Numbered from the stretch's first letter, positions 24,441 through 31,972 are shown. The stretch is 41,332 nt of DNA from Ardenticatenaceae bacterium (GCA_027054335.1 JALUPA010000042.1:1-41332), one strand, 5' to 3'. Translations and numbers: made by a program. The notes: a model not told the origin generated them from the letters alone.

Positions 24441-24668
24441 TTATGGGCTGCTTTTTTCCAGACGTTCAGCCAGCCAGATTTTAATGATTGATTGGCGGGT
24501 AACGCCCAATCGTTTAGCTTCTTTATCAAGCGCGTTGATCATCCAGATGGGAAAATCTACGTTTACTCTCTTTTGTTCCAGCACAGGCTTGCGTATTTTG
24601 GTTAGATCAAGTTGATCGAGGATACTCTCCCCGGCATCGAACTTTTCATCAAATTCAGAAGCTTTCAT
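24441..24668 (-). CDS. brnA: BrnA-like antitoxin
   Basis: This 75-aa protein has VNVDFPIWMINALDKEAKRL followed by GVTRQSIIKIWLAERLE. This ribbon-helix-helix DNA-binding part is typical of BrnA antitoxins. It would bind and neutralise BrnT and repress the operon. It starts 14 bases before the end of brnT (overlap 24655-24668), the usual toxin-first arrangement of brnTA. Its stop lies 7 bases before the aconitase X large-subunit start, so read-through transcription is possible. Confidence 0.85.
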   Translation of the reverse strand: MKASEFDEKFDAGESILDQLDLTKIRKPVLEQKRVNVDFPIWMINALDKEAKRLGVTRQSIIKIWLAERLEKSSP

Positions 24669-24915
24669 ATAAATTGATTTCCTCTTTTCTGGCGCGCCGT
24701 ACAGATATAATACGAATGTTACCGTCTCGATAGGTGATAATTCCCGCCCAATGCTTGCCAGATATTTTGCCTATTACCAGAAAACGGGGTTCATCTACTG
24801 TTCTGGCAGGAATTTCAATCAGGTTGCCGTCATCCCATAATTGTTGAGCCGTTTCAAAATCAATGCCGTGTTTCTTTTGGTTAGCTGCACTTTTGGCAGG
24901 ATCATACTCAAACAT
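24655..24915 (-). CDS. brnT: BrnT-like ribonuclease toxin
   Basis: BrnT is a RelE-fold RNase that slows growth by cutting RNA; BrnA blocks it. The protein from ATG 24915 (86 aa) starts FEYDPAKSAANQKKHGIDFE, which is the family signature (W/Y-DPxKxxxNxxKHGxxF). It continues with the strand RFLVIGKISGKHWAGIITYR and ends IRIISVRRARKEEINLYES, with the conserved R/RA-x-x-E motif near the C-terminus. An in-frame start at 24954 would add 13 residues before the signature. It is paired with brnA by an overlap. The gene is AT-richer than the aconitase genes. Confidence 0.88.
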   Translation of the reverse strand: MFEYDPAKSAANQKKHGIDFETAQQLWDDGNLIEIPARTVDEPRFLVIGKISGKHWAGIITYRDGNIRIISVRRARKEEINLYESF

Positions 24916-24972
24916 AACGGTATAGAAATTATACCATAAATATACCTTTGTCAAGAGAATGGCAATAAGTTG

Positions 24973-25323
24973 TTAAAGCAGTTGCTCACGCTCTGCTTTT
25001 TTCAAATTGGCAACGACGAGGGCATAAGAGTTGTCAATCATGCGCCATAGTTCGTCTTCGGGGAGGGTGGGGTCGGGGGTGACGGTGTTCCAGTGCTTTT
25101 TGTTGAGATGGTAGCCGGGCTGCACGGCCGTATACATATCCCGCAGTGCCAACGCCTCATCCGGGTCGCATTTCAGGCTGATACGCAGCGGCGGGTCTTC
25201 CGGTACCAGGGCGAACATCTTGCCCATTACCTTGTACACCAGCACGTCGGGGCCAAACGGCCGTTCCTCTGTCGCACCCTTTTTGTGCAAAAGATATGTT
25301 TGAATTGATTGGAAATCGATCAT
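24973..25323 (-). CDS. MmcQ/YjbR family protein (CyaY-like fold)
   Basis: This is a 116-aa protein with the full family pattern: FQSIQTYLLHKKGATEERPF, DVLVYKVMGKMFALV, LRISLKCDPDEALALRD, PGYHLNKKHWNTVT and LWRMIDNSYALVVANLKK. The fold is CyaY-like and members are often called DNA-binding; biochemical roles are poorly known. It lies between two toxin-antitoxin pairs, but nothing suggests it belongs to either. ATG 25323 gives the family's usual N-terminus. Confidence 0.88.
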   Translation of the reverse strand: MIDFQSIQTYLLHKKGATEERPFGPDVLVYKVMGKMFALVPEDPPLRISLKCDPDEALALRDMYTAVQPGYHLNKKHWNTVTPDPTLPEDELWRMIDNSYALVVANLKKAEREQLL

Positions 25324-25339
25324 TATGTTTAGGAGTGGT

Positions 25340-25696
25340 TTAGACGAATTCTTGAATAAAGCGGTAACTATTTTTCAGTGAATCGGCCGAATATTGTTGG
25401 ACGATGTTTTTCAAAGCGTGGCTTAACAGACTTCTTTTGGTTTGTCCTGGTACGACGATGACTCCCCAATGTTCCCGCTCTGCCAAGAACCAATCGGCAA
25501 CCAATGGAGCAAAATCTTGGGCATTGCTTGTGAGCAAAACTCGTTTTTGAATAGCGGCAAAAGCAAATACGTCTTCGTCGTCAGCGCCTTCAGGGAGTTG
25601 CGTTTGCACAAGCAGGATGTCTGCTCCTAAATCTTGTCCCACTCGAATTAACCCGCCCCAAACATGTTCATCAAGAAGAAATCTGGGGACACTCAC
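25340..25696 (-). CDS. DUF5615 PIN-like toxin
   Basis: This 118-aa protein starts RFLLDEHVWGGLIRVGQDLG, the N-terminal strand-Asp-Glu-His motif of DUF5615/Mut7-C-like PIN proteins. It continues with DEDVFAFAAIQKRVLLTSNA followed by QDFAPL, which carries the second group of acidic residues (a DEDVFAFA and TxNxxDF pattern). The family is predicted to have PIN-type RNase activity and is commonly paired with DUF433 proteins, as here. It overlaps the upstream DUF433 gene by four bases (ATGA), so the two are cotranscribed. Confidence 0.85.
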   Translation of the reverse strand: MSVPRFLLDEHVWGGLIRVGQDLGADILLVQTQLPEGADDEDVFAFAAIQKRVLLTSNAQDFAPLVADWFLAEREHWGVIVVPGQTKRSLLSHALKNIVQQYSADSLKNSYRFIQEFV

Positions 25697-26115
25697 ATTG
25701 ATTGTCCTGTTAAGCGGGCGTATTGTGCTGGAGACAGTTGTTTACGTAATTGGATGTGAACGGCTTCCTCGGAGTTGGCTGACAGTTCTTCGTTAATTTC
25801 AGTTTCGTGATCGTAAAAATAGGCAATAGCTTCGTAGATAGCGGCTCTGGGAATATGGGGCAGTGTCTCCTGGATAATTTCTTCAACCGTGTAACCGGCT
25901 TTGAGGAACGCGGCGATATGACGTACAGCCACCCGTGTACCTCGCAGATAAGCCTGGGGGCCGGCCGGGGTTTGTTTTTGCTCGATATGAGTTGCGCCGC
26001 CCAACTGCTGTCGTAACATCGTTTCTGCTATTTGTTCTGGTGTTGATTGTTTTTTTCTAGCCTGACGTTTCAGCAGTTTATAAGTTTCCGGCGAAATTTG
26101 AATGGTTGTCTCCAT
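25693..26115 (-). CDS. DUF433 antitoxin with N-terminal ribbon-helix-helix-like segment
   Basis: This 140-aa protein (start ATG 26115, preceded by GTGAGG; an in-frame start four codons upstream lacks this). Residues 1-35 (TTIQISPETYKLLKRQARKK) resemble a ribbon-helix-helix or short strand-helix DNA-binding part. Residues 50-110 (AYLRGTRVAVRHIAAFLKAG, YTVEEIIQETLPHIPRAAIY, EAIAYFYDHETEI) are a DUF433 domain, a winged-helix-like fold. It is the antitoxin of the coupled DUF5615 gene. The C-terminal tail (QLRKQLSPAQYARLTGQSM) probably contacts the toxin; that is inference. Confidence 0.85.
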   Translation of the reverse strand: METTIQISPETYKLLKRQARKKQSTPEQIAETMLRQQLGGATHIEQKQTPAGPQAYLRGTRVAVRHIAAFLKAGYTVEEIIQETLPHIPRAAIYEAIAYFYDHETEINEELSANSEEAVHIQLRKQLSPAQYARLTGQSM

Positions 26116-26170
26116 GATAAACCTCACGGTTCAGTATAGATTATTGTTATCTGGTTGGCAACGTTTGTAA

Positions 26171-26194
26171 TTGGGTAATTACTCAATTACCCAA
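26171..26194. repeat. Short palindrome of the AATTACCC repeat family at the capA-like gene end
   Basis: TTGGGTAATT-ACTC-AATTACCCAA has perfect 10-bp arms. It uses the same AATTACCC unit as the in-gene octamer array at 17933. The stop codon TGA (26183-26185 on the minus strand) of the CapA-like gene lies inside it. Confidence 0.8.
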
Positions 26195-27781
26195 ATTTTC
26201 CACCGGCAAAAACCGGGACAAAAAATAGACCCATTGCCGAATCGGCTCTGCTTCTTCCGGCGTCGCCAGGCGAGGCTGGCCGCTTTCCTGGACGATGGCT
26301 GGGATCAGTTCCAGGCTGCGCACGCCATCCCCATCCAGCCAGACGTTGAGGATGGCCGTGCCCGGATCGCCGTCAATCTGGAAAGCAAAATTGCCCAGGC
26401 TGTAGACAATCACCCCGTCTTTATAATACTCGATTCCCTGCAAAATGTGGGAGTGATGGCCGATGACGACGTCCGCTCCGGCGTCAATGGCAGCGTAGGC
26501 GGCGGCAATTTGCTCCGGGGCGGGCTGCTCCACGTATTCCAGGCCGCTGTGCAGGATGACGATGATGAGATCGGTTTGATCGCGCACGGCCGTAACGTCC
26601 GCCATAATTTCCTCCGGGTTGGCCCAGGCCACACCGGGGGCCGTCTCCGTCGCCGTCCAGCTTTCCGTGACGAAGTAAGGCGGGCTGCCTTCCATCCCCA
26701 CGTTGACGTAGCCCAGTACGGCCAGCTTCAGCCCGTTAATCTCCGTCAGATATGGCCGGTGGGCGGCGGTGTAATTCTCTCCCGCGCCGACGGCAGCCAC
26801 GTCCGCCGCCTTGAGCAGATCGATCCCTTGCAGCAGGGCTTCCGGGCCGTAATCCATGGCGTGATTATTCGCCAGAGACACCACGTCAAAACCAGCCAGG
26901 GCCAGGGATTTGGCTGCTTCCGGCGGGGCGCGGAAGGTGTAGGTTTTATCTTCCGGCTGCCCCAGCGTGCCCAGGGCTGATTCCATGTTGCCGATAGTCA
27001 AATCGGCGTTTTGCAGTAGGGGGACGACCGGGGCGAAGGGGAATTCCAGCTTGCCTTGCGCGATCAATTCCCCCAGCAGCCGGGCCAGCATCACGTCGCC
27101 TACGGCCGTAATCTTCACGCTCGGTTCGGGGGCCAGGGCGGTTTGCAGGGCGGCCGTCAGATCGGCGGCGGCCGTTTGCGCTTGGGGTACGGCCGTCAGC
27201 GTCAACCGTTTTTGCAGGGGGTAGGCGGCGTCGGTGGGATGCCGGCCGTCCACCCGCAGCGCTTTCAGGTCCGGCGTCATTTCGTCCCAGGAGAGGATGG
27301 TTACGTCGTCACGGCCGTTTGCCACAATCTCCTGCGCCTCCGCCAGGGTGACGGCTTCCCACGGCGTAAAGAAAGGCACGGCTAACACAATCGGCTCCTG
27401 GTAAACGAGCGTCCCGGTTCCTCTGCTGCTCAGGGCAATTTGCGCCTGGCCGTTGTTCAGGGCGTCCAGCGGGGCGTTGCTGACAATGATTTGCCATTGG
27501 CGATTGTCCAGCGGGGCGATGGCGGCCGTTACCGCCGTTTCCCATTCTGGCGGCAGGGCAATGATGACGGGAGCTGGTGCGGTTGGCGTAGGGGGTACGG
27601 CCGTAGGCGGCGTGTTTGTGGGCAGCGGCTGAGTGGCGGGGATGGGCTGCGGCGTGTTGACTGATTGGCTGATGGCGGTGGCGGGTACGGCCGTAGCCAA
27701 TTTTTCTGCTTCTCCATTCCCCTGGCAAGCAGCCAGCAGAACCAACGCCGCAAAAGCGGTTACGCAATACGTAATACGCAT
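26183..27781 (-). CDS. CapA-like lipoprotein (metallophosphatase fold) with N-terminal binding-protein-like domain
   Basis: This is a 532-aa lipoprotein: signal peptide MRITYCVTAFAALVLL then lipobox LAAC, a Thr/Pro-rich linker (to about residue 75), and two parts. Residues about 80-220 (WETAVTAAIAPLDNRQWQII, IALSSRGTGTLVYQEPIVLA, WDEMTPDLKALRVDG) resemble half of a periplasmic binding protein such as PstS. The second part is the CapA domain: VGDVMLAR, NMESALG, SLANNHAMDYG, LHSGLEY and GHHSHILQG contribute the metal ligands of this calcineurin-like fold. CapA acts in poly-gamma-glutamate synthesis, but many homologues have unknown jobs. The start ATG 27781 overlaps the stop of the upstream VanY-like gene (TGATG). 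ATG 27793 is an alternative. Confidence 0.82.
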   Translation of the reverse strand: MRITYCVTAFAALVLLAACQGNGEAEKLATAVPATAISQSVNTPQPIPATQPLPTNTPPTAVPPTPTAPAPVIIALPPEWETAVTAAIAPLDNRQWQIIVSNAPLDALNNGQAQIALSSRGTGTLVYQEPIVLAVPFFTPWEAVTLAEAQEIVANGRDDVTILSWDEMTPDLKALRVDGRHPTDAAYPLQKRLTLTAVPQAQTAAADLTAALQTALAPEPSVKITAVGDVMLARLLGELIAQGKLEFPFAPVVPLLQNADLTIGNMESALGTLGQPEDKTYTFRAPPEAAKSLALAGFDVVSLANNHAMDYGPEALLQGIDLLKAADVAAVGAGENYTAAHRPYLTEINGLKLAVLGYVNVGMEGSPPYFVTESWTATETAPGVAWANPEEIMADVTAVRDQTDLIIVILHSGLEYVEQPAPEQIAAAYAAIDAGADVVIGHHSHILQGIEYYKDGVIVYSLGNFAFQIDGDPGTAILNVWLDGDGVRSLELIPAIVQESGQPRLATPEEAEPIRQWVYFLSRFLPVENLGN

Positions 27782-28683
27782 CACGGGATACATGGCTCCG
27801 GCTGGTTTACCAACTGATAAGCCGTCAAGTAAGTACCGGCATTTTGCAATATGGTCGCCATCTCCACGCCGACGTAGCGATAATGCCACGGTTCGTAGAA
27901 AAAGCCGGTCAATTCTTGGCTCTCGCGGGGGTAGCTGAGGGTGAAGCCGTATTTCCAGGCATTTTCGCTCAACCAGACACCTTCCGGCGTTTTGTAGAAA
28001 TAGGTGTGGAATTGCAGCGTGGGATCGCCGCTGTATTCCGCCAGGTGGGGTGAACCGAAATCCAGCGTCGTGCCTAGTTGGTGTTCGCTGTGGCCCGGCG
28101 GTGCGCTGAGGATGTCCACCCGATCCGGAAATTCGGCAGCCCATTTGGCGTAGGCGGCGGCCTGTTCGCTGTAAGCCCGGTAACCGGACAGGATTTGCGG
28201 TTCCAGCCCGGCTGCCTGCATATCCCGAATCATTTGCAGCAGTGGTTCAATCATCACAGCCCGAAGGTAAATCGGGTAGCCCAGGGTGACGTCATTGCCC
28301 AGGTAGTCGGCCAGGGGAACGAGATCGTCCGGGGCGTAGCCGGAGCTGAGGCCGTAGGTTTTGGTGACGATAGTGAGCAGATCGCCGTTGGGCATACGGC
28401 CGTCGCAAGGGCCGATGGGGGTAGCGGTGGGTGTGGCTGTGGGGGCTGGCGTTGGCGTGGGAAGGGGTAGAGGGGTAGCGGTAGGGAATGGGGTAATGGT
28501 GGGCGGGGGCAGAACGGCCGTAGGCGCCAAGGTGGGCAATTTGGCGGAAACTTCTGCGGGTTCTGATATTTCTGAGGATTGGGCGTGAAGTACGGCCGTA
28601 TCTCCCGGCGATTCATCCCCCTGGCAGCCTGCCAAAAGTAAACCGAAAAGAATAACACTCCATAGCAATGCCCATTTCGTCAT
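27781..28683 (-). CDS. VanY-like D-alanyl-D-alanine carboxypeptidase lipoprotein
   Basis: This 300-aa lipoprotein has signal peptide MTKWALLWSVILFGLLLAGC, with a Pro/Thr-rich linker (residues about 45-95) that spans the wall. The M15B peptidase domain follows. SGYRAYSEQAAAYAKWAAEF, PPGHSEHQLGTTLDFG and FFYEPWHYRYVG hold the zinc ligands (His and Asp of SxHxxGxxxD, His of ExWH) and the catalytic Glu. It removes the terminal D-Ala of peptidoglycan stem peptides. It is coupled to the CapA-like gene downstream by a TGATG overlap, so both probably work on the cell envelope. Two ACGGCCGT copies lie in the linker-encoding part. Confidence 0.88.
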   Translation of the reverse strand: MTKWALLWSVILFGLLLAGCQGDESPGDTAVLHAQSSEISEPAEVSAKLPTLAPTAVLPPPTITPFPTATPLPLPTPTPAPTATPTATPIGPCDGRMPNGDLLTIVTKTYGLSSGYAPDDLVPLADYLGNDVTLGYPIYLRAVMIEPLLQMIRDMQAAGLEPQILSGYRAYSEQAAAYAKWAAEFPDRVDILSAPPGHSEHQLGTTLDFGSPHLAEYSGDPTLQFHTYFYKTPEGVWLSENAWKYGFTLSYPRESQELTGFFYEPWHYRYVGVEMATILQNAGTYLTAYQLVNQPEPCIP

Positions 28684-28689
28684 TTATGA

Positions 28690-28756
28690 TCTACACGTGA
28701 TACGTGATGCGTGATACTTTTTCTGGTCACGCATCACGCATCACGCATTACGCATC
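28690..28756. repeat. Self-complementary heptamer array (CGTGATG/CATCACG)
   Basis: CGTGATGCGTGA (28703-28714) pairs perfectly with TCACGCATCACG (28727-28738). Further tcacgcat, tacgcat units follow to 28756. The loop contains TTTTT. It lies between the VanY-like and DJ-1-like genes, both minus strand, and supplies the TGA stop region of the DJ-1-like gene (28755-28757). It might terminate transcription. Confidence 0.82.
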
Positions 28757-29336
28757 AAATTTCGATTTTAGCGCCCAAAACTTTGAGAAAATCGGCCATC
28801 CAGTTGGCGTTGGCCGGCCAGGCGGGGGCTGTTACCAGATTGCCATCTGTATAAGCCTGGTCTACGGGGATGTCCATAAATTCGCCGCCGGCGACGGTCA
28901 CGTCGGGGCCAACGGCCGGGTAGCAGGAGCATTGCCGGCCTTGCAGCACACCGGCTGCCGCTAATACCTGCGCCCCATGACAAATGGCGGCCAGCGGTTT
29001 GTTGTTGTCCATGAAATAGCGGGTAATTTCCAGCACGCGCTCATTCAGGCGGATATATTCCGGGGCGCGGCCGCCAGGAATGACCAGTCCGGCGTAATCT
29101 TCGGGGTTCACCTCGTCAAAATCAGCGTTGAGGGCAAAGTTATGGCCCCGTTTTTCGCTGTAGGTCTGGTCGCCTTCAAAGTCGTGTACGGCCGTGCGCA
29201 CCACATCTCCCGCCTTTTTATCCGGGCAGACGGCGTGAACAGTGTAGCCTACCGCCTGCAAAATCTGGAAGGGAACCATCACCTCGTAATCTTCTACGTA
29301 ATCACCAACAAGAAACAAAATTTTCTTTTCACTCAT
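28755..29336 (-). CDS. DJ-1/PfpI family protein
   Basis: This is a 193-aa single-domain protein of the DJ-1/PfpI superfamily (class I glutamine-amidotransferase-like fold). Landmarks: [20 protein letters not shown] with the conserved Glu, [15 protein letters not shown], and the nucleophile elbow [17 protein letters not shown] with the reactive Cys and following His. Members act as proteases, deglycases or chaperones. The acidic helper residues fit the PfpI/YhbO branch, but the substrate is unknown. The start ATG 29336 is set by AGGAGG seven bases upstream. It is monocistronic, next to the tRNA cluster, which is read in the opposite direction. Confidence 0.9.
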   Translation of the reverse strand: MSEKKILFLVGDYVEDYEVMVPFQILQAVGYTVHAVCPDKKAGDVVRTAVHDFEGDQTYSEKRGHNFALNADFDEVNPEDYAGLVIPGGRAPEYIRLNERVLEITRYFMDNNKPLAAICHGAQVLAAAGVLQGRQCSCYPAVGPDVTVAGGEFMDIPVDQAYTDGNLVTAPAWPANANWMADFLKVLGAKIEI

Positions 29337-29422
29337 GTTAAGCCTCCTACTTCAGTGGATATAGATGAAACGGTCAACAAGGCTATTATACCGTTAGAAT
29401 GAGGCAGTTTACAAATTCTGTT

Positions 29423-29451
29423 TTGACATGGGGAAACGGCCGTGCTATACT
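29423..29451 (+). promoter_or_regulatory. Near-consensus sigma-70 promoter of the tRNA cluster
   Basis: A perfect -35 TTGACA (29423-29428), a 17-base spacer and -10 TATACT (29446-29451) lie 31 bases upstream of the first tRNA-Ser. The spacer contains the ACGGCCGT palindrome. This is the best promoter match I find in the window. Confidence 0.8.
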
Positions 29452-29482
29452 TTTTCGCCGGACGGAAACCCTCCGGTTTTGT

Positions 29483-29572
<90 letters not shown>

Positions 29573-29642
29573 TCAACAAAAGGATGCCTAACATCTGTTT
29601 TGTTGTTACAATATTTAACAAATGGCCTTCCAGGATGAACAT

Positions 29643-29731
29643 GGGGAGGTGCCAGAGTGGACGATTGGGGCCGCCTGCTAAGCGGTTAACGGTTTAAAAG
29701 CCGTTCATGGGTTCGAATCCCATCCTCCCCG
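29643..29731 (+). tRNA. tRNA-Ser (anticodon GCU)
   Basis: The acceptor stem GGGGAGG/CCTCCCC with discriminator G, the T-arm TGGGTTCGAATCCCA, and the anticodon loop CTGCTAA with GCT define it. A long variable arm (AACGGTTTAAAAGCCGTT) confirms the class II structure. It reads AGC/AGU serine codons. Confidence 0.95.
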
Positions 29732-29758
29732 CTCTCATCATAGTCAGGTCACTTGCAG

Positions 29759-29833
29759 GCGCCCTTAGCTCAGTTGGATCAGAGCGTGCGGCTACGAACC
29801 GCAAGGCCGGGGGTTCGAGTCCCTCAGGGCGCA
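29759..29833 (+). tRNA. tRNA-Arg (anticodon ACG)
   Basis: The acceptor stem GCGCCCT/AGGGCGC with discriminator A, D-arm TAGCTCAGTTGGATCAGAGC, anticodon loop CTACGAA with ACG, and T-arm GGGGGTTCGAGTCCC(T) define it. The A34 of ACG is normally edited to inosine by TadA. It is the last tRNA of the cluster. Confidence 0.95.
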
Positions 29834-29844
29834 CTATATATCTC

Positions 29845-29874
29845 AAAGTCCCACACCTTGCGTGTGGGACTTTT
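29845..29874 (+). terminator. Intrinsic terminator after the tRNA cluster
   Basis: AAAGTCCCACAC-CTTGC-GTGTGGGACTTT has perfect 12-bp arms and ends in TTTT, 12 bases after the tRNA-Arg. It is a standard Rho-independent terminator. Confidence 0.9.
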
Positions 29875-29907
29875 GTTATGCGGATATGTTAAGGGTAAAA
29901 TATAAAA

Positions 29908-30732
29908 ATGAAACTCTCAACACAAGATGCAGATTTGTTTTTCAAGCTCATGTGGTCTCTTCAGAATTACGTGAATCTGAAGATGTCTATTATTCCTGAT
30001 GTTACGACTGTTGCAGAATATGAACTGTTATCGCCGCCAGAAAAAATCAAGGTCAGGGATGCTCTTTACGATAATATTGAGATAATTGATTCATATGTGC
30101 AGGAAAACCCCCAAAATTTATCTCAGGAAGAGTTAGAAATCGTAAAGAGCTGGAAGAAATACCGGCGTGGCGATTATTTCATTGAACGGCTTCTCAAAAA
30201 ATACGCCATCTTTATTGGCGATGAAAAAGTATATGGCGTATTAGCACTTCACGATTCATTTGAGGATATGTTGGCGTATGTTCGGCTGCCATACTACGTA
30301 AAAGCGACGCTTTTACCATTCAAAGGCAAGATAATTTATGACAGCCTGTTGCAAGGATATAGCATATCCTTTGGCGGCGGGATAAGAGCTAACCTGAAAG
30401 AAACTTATATGGCGGCCAAGCAAAATGGTAAAATTATCGAAAGTTTTGAGCCGCAAGAACAGTTTGAAAGAGCGAACAGAAAGAAGAAACCAGACAAAGA
30501 TTGGACACCATTACTCGAAGAAATATCACAACAAGCAAAAAAACTACGTGCGAGCAAAGAGTCACCGGCGATTTATAGCCCTGCATTCAGTATTGCTAAA
30601 AGTGGCGTTGATTTTGCAAAATTGGCTGCAGAAAAACCGGATGATCTTGATGAATTATGGAAAGCTCTGAAGAAATTGGAACGGGCGATAAAGAAAGCGG
30701 GCACAGTGTTGCGCAGAGCGGAGTATTATTAA
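29908..30732 (+). CDS. Hypothetical protein, AT-rich orphan gene
   Basis: I do not recognise this 274-aa protein. It is soluble and mostly helical by appearance. Charged stretches (ADLFFKLMWSLQNYVNLKMS, YVKATLLPFKGKIIYDSLLQ) are followed by a Lys-rich C-terminal half (ERANRKKKPDKDWTPLLEEI, LWKALKKLERAIKKAGTVLR) that looks like a coiled coil or nucleic-acid-binding part. There is no signal peptide or membrane segment. Codons are AT-rich and it has no ACGGCCGT. It lies right after a tRNA cluster, a common landing site for foreign DNA. The upstream SD is weak (AAGGG at 12 bases or more). An acquired gene is a reasonable inference; function is unknown. Confidence 0.6.
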   Translation: MKLSTQDADLFFKLMWSLQNYVNLKMSIIPDVTTVAEYELLSPPEKIKVRDALYDNIEIIDSYVQENPQNLSQEELEIVKSWKKYRRGDYFIERLLKKYAIFIGDEKVYGVLALHDSFEDMLAYVRLPYYVKATLLPFKGKIIYDSLLQGYSISFGGGIRANLKETYMAAKQNGKIIESFEPQEQFERANRKKKPDKDWTPLLEEISQQAKKLRASKESPAIYSPAFSIAKSGVDFAKLAAEKPDDLDELWKALKKLERAIKKAGTVLRRAEYY

Positions 30733-30759
30733 AGTGGGGTAGGCCTTTACAGAAATGCT

Positions 30760-31104
30760 ATGATTACACCTGCCGGACAAGAGTGTCGTTTTTACTACCA
30801 GAATTTTCACCGGGGCCATTCGGAGCAGGAATGCCGCCTGATTGAACAGAACCGGAATTCCAAAGCGTGGCAGCCGAAGGACTGCGCCAAATGCCCCGTG
30901 CCGGAAATTTTACAGGCCAACAGCAGCCCGGATTTGGTGCTGGAAGCCACCATAAAGGAAGGGTTCATGGGGATGAACCGGCGGGTAGAGGTGAAAGCCT
31001 TTTGCAGCAAACACCTGATTGACGTGCCCCAACCCCACGTAGGCTGCCCGGAATGTGCCAAAGAAAAGCCCGGTTTGCAGGAACTGTTTGGCGATATTGA
31101 TTGA
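30760..31104 (+). CDS. Small Cys-rich protein, probable metal-binding
   Basis: This 114-aa protein has seven cysteines, including two CxxC pairs (DCAKCPVP, residues 42-45; GCPECAKE, residues 96-99) plus C9, C25 and C82 (AFCSKHLIDVP). This suggests two zinc- or iron-binding sites. The start MITPAGQECRFYYQNFHRGH is reminiscent of short conserved bacterial proteins of unknown role. The middle (SSPDLVLEATIKEGFMGMNR, RRVEVKAFC) reads as a beta-sheet. No function can be given. It lies 77 bases before the HAD hydrolase gene and is probably cotranscribed. The intervening stretch contains inverted repeat units (ggtgacaaag and ctttgtcacc). Confidence 0.6.
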   Translation: MITPAGQECRFYYQNFHRGHSEQECRLIEQNRNSKAWQPKDCAKCPVPEILQANSSPDLVLEATIKEGFMGMNRRVEVKAFCSKHLIDVPQPHVGCPECAKEKPGLQELFGDID

Positions 31105-31180
31105 ACAGGCAGCAGCGTTGCCAGGTGACAAAGTGACACAATACCTTCCACTTGGCAACTCTGCCGCTTTGTCACCCCTT

Positions 31181-31897
31181 ATGCTCAAAGCCATTTTGTT
31201 TGACCTGGATGATACGCTGCTGAAAACGTCTACAGAGGCGTTTTTGCGGCGTTATTTTGTGGCGATTGGGCGGTATGCGGCCGAGTTGATGCCACCGGAA
31301 AAGCTGCTGGCGGAACTGCAATACTGTACGAAGGTGACGATTCAGAATACGGACACGGCCGTAACCAACCACGACGTCTTCTGGCGATGCTTCTCCGAGC
31401 GCAATAATCTCGATCCAGCTAAAACCGAAGCCTTTTTCGACCAATTCTACCGCCAGGAATTCCCTAAAATGCGGAGCTTGACCCAGCCCGTCCCCGGTGC
31501 GCCGGCTGTGGTGCAGGCTTGTCTGGACGCCGGGCTGAAAGTAGTCATTGCCACCAATCCTCTCTTTCCCACGTTTGCCATTGAGGAACGGCTGCGCTGG
31601 GCCGGCGTTCCCGCCGACAAATACCCGTTTGCCTTGGTGACGACAATGGACAACATGCATGCCAGCAAGCCCAACCTGGCGTATTACCGGGAAATTCTGG
31701 ATGTGATTGGGTGTGAGGCGGATACGGCCGTCATGGTCGGTGACGACTGGAAACGAGACGTCCTGCCTGCGCACGACGTGGGAATGCACACCTACTGGAT
31801 CGCCCCCGATAACACCCAGCCGCCCGACGCTGACATTCCTTGCGGCTACGGTTCACTGGCTCATTTTTGCGATTTGCTAAAATTGAGCAGTGTTTGA
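31181..31897 (+). CDS. HAD-superfamily hydrolase
   Basis: This 238-aa protein has all HAD motifs: motif I FDLDDTLL (nucleophile and acid/base Asp) close to the start, motif II VIATNP, a Lys in ASKPNLAYYREI, and motif IV VMVGDDWKRDVLPA. A helical cap lies between motifs I and II (residues about 15-95), so it is a subfamily I phosphatase. The substrate is not identifiable; phosphoglycolate-like or nucleotide phosphatases are the common options. I chose ATG 31181, right before motif I; earlier in-frame starts run through the preceding gene and the repeat region. It is followed directly by a perfect 23-bp inverted repeat. Confidence 0.88.
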   Translation: MLKAILFDLDDTLLKTSTEAFLRRYFVAIGRYAAELMPPEKLLAELQYCTKVTIQNTDTAVTNHDVFWRCFSERNNLDPAKTEAFFDQFYRQEFPKMRSLTQPVPGAPAVVQACLDAGLKVVIATNPLFPTFAIEERLRWAGVPADKYPFALVTTMDNMHASKPNLAYYREILDVIGCEADTAVMVGDDWKRDVLPAHDVGMHTYWIAPDNTQPPDADIPCGYGSLAHFCDLLKLSSV

Positions 31898-31899
31898 CC

Positions 31900-31955
31900 G
31901 TAGCCGCGGTATCCCTACCGCGTAAGCATAATCGCGGTAGGGATACCGCGGCTAC
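31900..31955. repeat. Perfect inverted repeat with 23-bp arms (GTAGCCGCGGTATCCCTACC type)
   Basis: Arms at 31900-31922 and 31933-31955 are identical reverse complements over 23 bp with a 10-base loop (TAAGCATAAT). It starts four bases after the HAD gene stop and lies between convergent genes. It could terminate transcription, but no U-tract follows. The structure looks like a dispersed REP/MITE-type element, not seen elsewhere in the window. Confidence 0.85.
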
Positions 31956-31972
31956 AATTTGATGAAGGAAAT

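Noticed and set aside
24434-24529. Upstream extension of the aconitase X large subunit to 24529
   Set aside because: The extra residues are the brnA gene in another frame, and the AcnX family starts near AMLAGE.
26171-26980. Open frame of 269 codons on the plus strand
   Set aside because: It is opposite the CapA-like gene, whose motifs are clear; the product has no known pattern.
27782-28144. Upstream extension of the CapA-like frame to 28144
   Set aside because: The extra 121 residues are the VanY-like gene read in another frame; the lipoprotein signal at 27781 is the natural start.
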